From assembly GCA_022072505.1 (NCBI GenBank), contig JAJVHU010000049.1, positions 1 through 36,914 of the forward strand: DNA of 36,914 nucleotides. Direction: 5' to 3'. Below are positions 32,797 through 36,914 of the stretch, one piece after another. This stretch comes from Phycisphaerae bacterium. GTDB taxonomy: Bacteria > Planctomycetota > Phycisphaerae > UBA1845. Each line of letters opens with the position of its first letter. The first letter of the stretch is position 1. Below the pieces are notes generated by a model. The model searched no databases and was not told where the DNA came from. It worked only from the letters and a program-made list of their open reading frames with translations. A program made the position numbers and the translations under genes.

Positions 32797-33414
32797 TTGG
32801 GGGCGAAGGGACCGCTGCGACAACGACTGCGGGAGACGCTCTCGGCGATGACCGCCGATGAGCATGACGCGGGGGCGCGCCGCGCTTGTCACCGCTTGTT
32901 CGATCTGTCGGAGTTCGTGCGCGCCGAGGTCGTGATGGTCTTTCTGTCCCTTCCGACCGAGATCGACACGACGCCGCTGGTTCTGCGCTGCTGGCAGGAC
33001 CGCAAACGCGTCACCGCCCCGAAGGTGTCCTGGGAGCAGCGGCGGATGCTCCCCGTCGAGATTCAATCCTTGTCGGATGACCTGGTCGCCGGGGAGTTCG
33101 GTCTGCGCGAGCCGATCAGCGGCACGCCCTTTCCCCTGTCGATGATCGACCTGGTCATCGTGCCCGGACTGGGTTTCGATGAATACGGGAACCGTCTCGG
33201 CCGCGGGAGAGGGTTTTACGACCGGTTCCTCGCCAACCCGGAGTTCACCGGCGTTGCCTGCGGGCTGGCCTACGAAATCCAGGTCGTCCCCAACCTTCCC
33301 GTCGGACCGACCGATCGACCCGTGAATCTCCTCGTAACCGACGCGCGCATCCGACGGTTCGACGACGCCGCCCACCAGCCGATCCCCGGCGCGGCAACCG
33401 GACCGAAGGACTGA
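32797..33414 (+). CDS. 5-formyltetrahydrofolate cyclo-ligase
   Basis: The product is 205 residues. The start appears to be TTG at 32797 because no ATG or GTG precedes the conserved part; a purine-rich stretch (GGAGAGGAAAGGGG) lies somewhat far upstream, so the start is uncertain. The ATP-binding start (LRQRLRETLSAMT), the substrate-site PTEIDTTPL, and the signature GLGFDEYGNRLGRGRGFYDR are all present. The enzyme converts 5-formyl-THF to 5,10-methenyl-THF using ATP. It fits with metH and folK elsewhere in the window as one-carbon metabolism, but they are not one operon. A TATACT box near 32723 might be its -10. Confidence 0.93.
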   Translation: MGAKGPLRQRLRETLSAMTADEHDAGARRACHRLFDLSEFVRAEVVMVFLSLPTEIDTTPLVLRCWQDRKRVTAPKVSWEQRRMLPVEIQSLSDDLVAGEFGLREPISGTPFPLSMIDLVIVPGLGFDEYGNRLGRGRGFYDRFLANPEFTGVACGLAYEIQVVPNLPVGPTDRPVNLLVTDARIRRFDDAAHQPIPGAATGPKD

Positions 33415-33586
33415 CGCCCGACCCCGAGCGCGTCCTGGAACCCTGACGCTTTTGCGCCGCGCCGCAAACACGTCTGACCCGAAGCCTTGCGGCAATTTCG
33501 CGCTGAAGATGACGCACAGGGGCGCGTCCGGTGGCACGCCGCTTGCAGCACAATGACATGCCGGAGGACGCTCCTGCGGGACGTTC

Positions 33587-35608
33587 ATGAGTTCAACCGC
33601 GGCAAACTGGAAAGATCGCCACGCCGACCGGATTCGCACCGCCGCGCAGGCCGTCGCGGACATCCGCCCCGGGCAGCGCGTGTTCATCGGGTCCGGCGCG
33701 GGCGAACCCCAGGGGCTCGTCGAGGCGCTCGCGGCGCGCACCGACCTCAGCGACACGGAGATCGTCCACATTCTCACCCTCGGGATCGCGCCTTACGCGG
33801 AACCGCGCCTCGGGCACTGCTTCCGGCACAACTCCTACTTCATCGGACCCAACGTCCGGCAGGCGATCAACGAAGGCCGCGCGGATTACACGCCGATCTT
33901 CCTGTCGGAGATCCCCGCGCTGTTCCGCACCGGGCGCGTCGTCGTGGACGCCGCGCTCATCTCCGTCAGCCCGCCCGATGACCACGGGTATTGCAGCTAC
34001 GGCGTCTCCACCGACATCGTGAAGTCCGCGGCCGAGTCGGCGCGCTTCGTCGTCGCCGAGGTGAACGAGCGCATGCCGCGCGGGCTGGGCGACTGCTTCA
34101 TTCATGTGCGCGACCTGGACGTGCTCGTCCCCTCGGACCGCCCGGTGCTCGAGGCGAAGCACGGCGAACCTGACGAACTCTCCGCGCGGATCGCGCGCCA
34201 CGTCGCGGGACTCGTCGAGGACGGGGCGACGCTCCAACTCGGCATCGGCACGATCCCCGACGCCGTCCTCACGTACCTGACCGGGTTCCGGGATCTCGGC
34301 ATTCACACCGAGATGTTCAGCGACGGCGTCATCCCGCTGGTCGAGAAGGGCGTGATCACCAACGCGCGGAAATCGCTGCACCGCGGGAAGATCGTCGCCG
34401 GGTTCGTCCTCGGGACGAAGAAGGTCTACGACTTCGTGGACAACAACCCGCTGGTCGAGTTTCACCCGACGGAATACGTCAACGACCCCTTCATCGTCGC
34501 CCGCAACGACCGCATGATCTCGATCAACTCCGCGATCGAAGTCGACCTCACCGGGCAGGTCTGCGCGGATTCGCTGGGCACGATGTTCTACAGCGGCATC
34601 GGCGGGCAGGTGGACTTCACCCGCGGCGCCGCGCGATCCGCCGGCGGCAAACCGATCATCGCCCTGCCCGCCACCGCCGAGGGCGAGACGATCTCGCGCA
34701 TCGTCCCCACGCTCAAACCCGGCGCCGGCGTCGTCACCAGCCGCGGCGACGTGCATTATGTCGTGACCGAATACGGCGTGGCCTACCTTCACGGCAAGAC
34801 GATCCGCGAGCGGGCGCTCGCCCTCATCCAGGTGGCGCACCCGAAGTTCCGACCGTGGCTCTTCAGCGAGGCCAAGGCGCGGCGCATGATCTACCTCGAC
34901 CAGATCGAACCGCCGATCCGCACCACGGTGTACCCGGACGCGCTCGAGCGGACGGTGAAGCTCAAGGACGGCGCCGAAGCGTTTCTGCGTCCGCTGAAGC
35001 TGACGGATGAGCCGCTCGTGCGCGATCTGTTCTACCAGCTTTCGCCGCAGTCGATCCACTACCGCTTCTTCCACATGATCAAGACTCTCCCGCACGAGAA
35101 GCTTCAGGATCTGCTCCGCGTCGATTATGAGAACGACATGGCGCTCGTCGTCCTGACGTCGCGGCGCGCGGACGACGCACAGATCGTCGCCATCGCGCAT
35201 TATCACCGCGATCCCGCCACGAACTTCGCCGACGCCGCGTTCCTGGTCCGCGACGACCGGCAGGGCAAAGGCGTGGGCACGGCGCTGATGCGGGCGCTGG
35301 TGGACGCGGCGCGGGCGACCGGTCTGGCGGGCTTCACCGCCGACGTCCTCGTCGACAATCACGGCATGCTCCGCATCTTCCACCGCTGCGGATTCCCGGT
35401 GCAAAGCCGCCTGCGCGACGGCGCCTACCGCCTGACGATCCCCTTCACCCGCCCGCAGGACGCCCCCCGGACCGCCGATCGCCCGTCCCCCGATCGCCCG
35501 TCCCCCGATCCCCCGTCCCCCGATCCCCCGTCCGTCACCCTCCCCGAAACCGCGCCGCACGCTCCCGATCCCGGAACCTGGCGCGAAGCCCCCCCCGGCG
35601 GCGCGTAA
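33587..35608 (+). CDS. Acetyl-CoA hydrolase/CoA-transferase fused to GNAT acetyltransferase
   Basis: The product is 673 residues. Residues 1-440 are a CoA-transferase of the acetyl-CoA hydrolase / 4-hydroxybutyrate CoA-transferase family: RVFIGSGAGEPQGLVEALA, SPPDDHGYCSYGVSTD, LQLGIGTIPDAVLTYL, HTEMFSDGVIPLVEKG with the region of the catalytic Glu, and GGQVDFTRGAARSAGGKPII. Residues 460-625 are a GNAT domain (FLRPLKLTDEPLVRDLFYQL, acetyl-CoA loop DDRQGKGVGTALMRALV). The pairing suggests the acetyltransferase modifies or controls CoA-linked enzymes; that is inference. The final 45 residues are a Pro/Asp/Ser-rich tail encoded by a 15-base tandem repeat at 35476-35533 and are probably disordered. 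The CoA donor and acceptor cannot be read. Confidence 0.9.
   Translation: MSSTAANWKDRHADRIRTAAQAVADIRPGQRVFIGSGAGEPQGLVEALAARTDLSDTEIVHILTLGIAPYAEPRLGHCFRHNSYFIGPNVRQAINEGRADYTPIFLSEIPALFRTGRVVVDAALISVSPPDDHGYCSYGVSTDIVKSAAESARFVVAEVNERMPRGLGDCFIHVRDLDVLVPSDRPVLEAKHGEPDELSARIARHVAGLVEDGATLQLGIGTIPDAVLTYLTGFRDLGIHTEMFSDGVIPLVEKGVITNARKSLHRGKIVAGFVLGTKKVYDFVDNNPLVEFHPTEYVNDPFIVARNDRMISINSAIEVDLTGQVCADSLGTMFYSGIGGQVDFTRGAARSAGGKPIIALPATAEGETISRIVPTLKPGAGVVTSRGDVHYVVTEYGVAYLHGKTIRERALALIQVAHPKFRPWLFSEAKARRMIYLDQIEPPIRTTVYPDALERTVKLKDGAEAFLRPLKLTDEPLVRDLFYQLSPQSIHYRFFHMIKTLPHEKLQDLLRVDYENDMALVVLTSRRADDAQIVAIAHYHRDPATNFADAAFLVRDDRQGKGVGTALMRALVDAARATGLAGFTADVLVDNHGMLRIFHRCGFPVQSRLRDGAYRLTIPFTRPQDAPRTADRPSPDRPSPDPPSPDPPSVTLPETAPHAPDPGTWREAPPGGA
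35476..35533 (+). repeat. 15-base tandem repeats in the CoA-transferase tail
   Basis: CGATCGCCCGTCCCC and close variants are repeated nearly four times at 15-base steps, encoding a DRPSP-type repeat. The unit is a multiple of three, so length change does not break the frame. Confidence 0.85.
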
Positions 35609-35648
35609 ACGCCGCCGCGTCAGGAAAGGCAACAGGCAACCGCCTACC

Positions 35649-35785
35649 GAGCCGCGCCCGTCAGGAAGCGTTCCCCACGAAACCGAACCGCGCCCGTCAG
35701 GAAGCGTTCCCCACGAAACCGAACCGCGCCCGTCAGGAAGCGTTCCCCACGAAACCGAGCCGCGCCCGTCAGGAAGCGTTCCCCT
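35649..35785. repeat. Four 36-base tandem units of a dispersed repeat
   Basis: Units start at 35649, 35685, 35721 and 35757 and are almost identical, built on GCCGCGCCCGTCAGGAAGCG; the fourth is partial. They are contiguous, without spacers. The core is the inverse of the single copies at 4913 and 36879, with a shorter match at 16082-16100. Confidence 0.9.
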
Positions 35786-35980
35786 GAGTCTCCATCTGCC
35801 TCCGGTTGCGGGGTGTCGGGATCGCATGAACTTATGAGTTGGCGCGATCTGAATCTCCATCGGACTCCGGCGCAACACGTTTCGCCTGGCTCCGTTGCAA
35901 CACGCTTCACGCTTCGCCTGACTCCGGTGCAACACGCTTCGCCGACGGCCCCGCAGGATCGTCCGGCGCATTCGCCTCAA

Positions 35981-36042
35981 CCCCGAAGAACACGCGCGAG
36001 CGCCTGAAGAACACGCGCGAGCGCCTGAAGAACACGCGCGAA
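35981..36042. repeat. 21-base tandem repeats
   Basis: Three units containing CTGAAGAACACGCGCGAG lie end to end, the first one partial (starting CCCCGAAGAACACG). They lie in DNA without genes. Confidence 0.85.
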
Positions 36043-36196
36043 GGTCCGTTGTTGTGTTTCAATCCCGAAGGAGGCGCAGGATTCTCGGATGCGTTGGTCT
36101 CAATCCCGAAGGGATTGCGGCCTCCAGCCCAAGGTTGGTCGCCGAAGGCGGCCTACCTTGGGTTCGCGACAATCCGCGCCTCGACCAACCCCAACG

Positions 36197-36373
36197 GGGT
36201 TGCAGCGGGTTGAAGGGGTTGCGATGGGTTGAAACGGTTGCGCCGGGTCGAAGGAGTTGCGCCAGATGAAACGGTTGCGGCGGGTTGAACGGGTTGCGAT
36301 GGGTTGGAAGAGTTGCACCGGGTCGAACGGGTTGCGCCGAGTTGAACGGGTTGCGCCAGATGAAACGGTTGCG
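36197..36373. repeat. Degenerate 18-19-base tandem repeats
   Basis: About ten consecutive units of the form TGCGCCGGGTTGAACGGGT, varying at several positions (GATGGGTTGAAACGG, GCCAGATGAAACGG and so on), fill this stretch. There is no coding sense on either strand. Confidence 0.8.
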
Positions 36374-36383
36374 CCGCGTGGTG

Positions 36384-36727
36384 CAACCCCTTCGGGGTTG
36401 GGCGCGCTTGTCTTCGTCTTCCGTGGGCTGCGCCCACGGCTATTCATGTTGATCCCCTTCGGGGATCGGCGTCGTAATCCCCGGCGGTCAGACGTCATAT
36501 TCTCCGGCGGTTGGCGTCGTATTCCCCGAAGGGGAATTACGTGGATAGCCGTGGGTGAAACCCACGGTGGCGTGCGGGATCCAAACGCGACCCCGGAGGG
36601 GTCGAACCAACCTGGGTGGATCGCGCGGTGCAACCCCTACCTTCTTGACAATTGTCACATCGCTGGGGTTGAGGATCGAGCGGTTCCGGTTTCCCAGGGT
36701 AGGTCGCCTGCGGCGACCTACCCTGGG
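36384..36727. repeat. Cluster of six short palindromes
   Basis: Six perfect or near-perfect hairpins follow each other: CAACCCCTTCGGGGTTG (36384-36400), CCGTGGGCTGCGCCCACGG (36421-36439), GATCCCCTTCGGGGATC (36451-36467), ATTCCCCGAAGGGGAAT (36521-36537), CCGTGGGTGAAACCCACGG (36549-36567) and CGACCCCGGAGGGGTCG (36588-36604). A longer one runs from 36693 to 36727 around GGTCGCCTGCGGCGACC. Arms differ but loops are similar (TTC, GAA, GGA). None has a T-run, so ordinary terminators are unlikely. From 36728 to the window end only GC-rich repeats and the dispersed copy at 36879 are seen. Confidence 0.8.
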
Positions 36728-36914
36728 CTGGAGGCCGCAACCCCGTTGGGGTCGAAGAAACGCGACGCGCCGTGCCGGCTTCGAGGCGGGTCGAGGATCG
36801 CCGCGCGCCGTGCCGCCTTCGAGGCGGGTCGAGGAACGTCGCGCGCCGCGGCGCGCCGGAGTCAAGTGGAGACTCAGAAGAACGCTTCCTTACTGGCGCG
36901 GCTCGGTTATGTTT

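Noticed and set aside
35649..35785. CRISPR array (36-base repeat unit)
   Set aside because: The units are directly joined with no spacers, and no cas gene is near.
36384..36727. Series of rho-independent terminators
   Set aside because: Hairpins are strong, but none is followed by a T-run and no gene lies upstream within reach.

Overview
The window reads as chromosomal DNA of a high-GC planctomycete, probably of the Phycisphaerae type. The evidence is indirect. There is a dockerin-like tail (GDVDLTDYARLHDCFTGP), secreted proteins with W-x-x-x-x-NW motifs, a Cys-TM-Arg tail anchor, a DapL-type aminotransferase, and many short repeat families of the kind common in large planctomycete genomes. 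No rRNA, tRNA or CRISPR array was seen.

Layout. From 1 to 6.2 kb lies a cluster of secreted or surface proteins, mostly on the minus strand, with repeat-filled gaps. One member is frameshifted at a seven-G run and cut short. From 6.4 to 16.0 kb the genes are mostly housekeeping: a VKOR-DsbA disulfide enzyme, an alkaline-phosphatase-superfamily hydrolase, a Gfo/Idh/MocA oxidoreductase, a tail-anchored exported protein, folK, dapL, a Fic protein behind an unusually AT-rich promoter, and frr. From 16.2 to 19.5 kb is an accessory island of lower GC. It holds a small membrane protein gene facing a tightly coupled two-gene operon, which encodes a CHAT-type caspase-like protease and a PTS EIIA-HPr fusion. 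Wrecked RHS and other gene fragments follow. From 19.8 to 25.3 kb are metH, which carries in-frame copies of intergenic-type repeats in its linkers, and another secreted Cys-containing protein. From 25.3 to 31.6 kb a minus-strand run encodes a pyruvate:ferredoxin oxidoreductase: a gamma / GltD-like flavoprotein / ferredoxin fusion, then an exported OmpH-like protein, the alpha subunit, the beta subunit, and dprA. From 32 to 35.6 kb are a membrane protein, 5-formyl-THF cyclo-ligase, and a CoA-transferase fused to a GNAT domain. The last 1.3 kb is almost pure short repeats and palindromes.

How the genes work together. folK, the formyl-THF cyclo-ligase and metH all belong to folate/one-carbon metabolism but are dispersed. 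The por genes would link pyruvate and acetyl-CoA to ferredoxin and, through the fused flavoprotein, perhaps to NAD(P)H. The best candidate for an undescribed system is the CHAT protease plus EIIA-HPr operon, possibly with the facing membrane protein. I infer a conflict or cell-suicide module whose protease is controlled or sensed by phosphorelay-type domains. The sequence shows the domains and the coupling, not the function.
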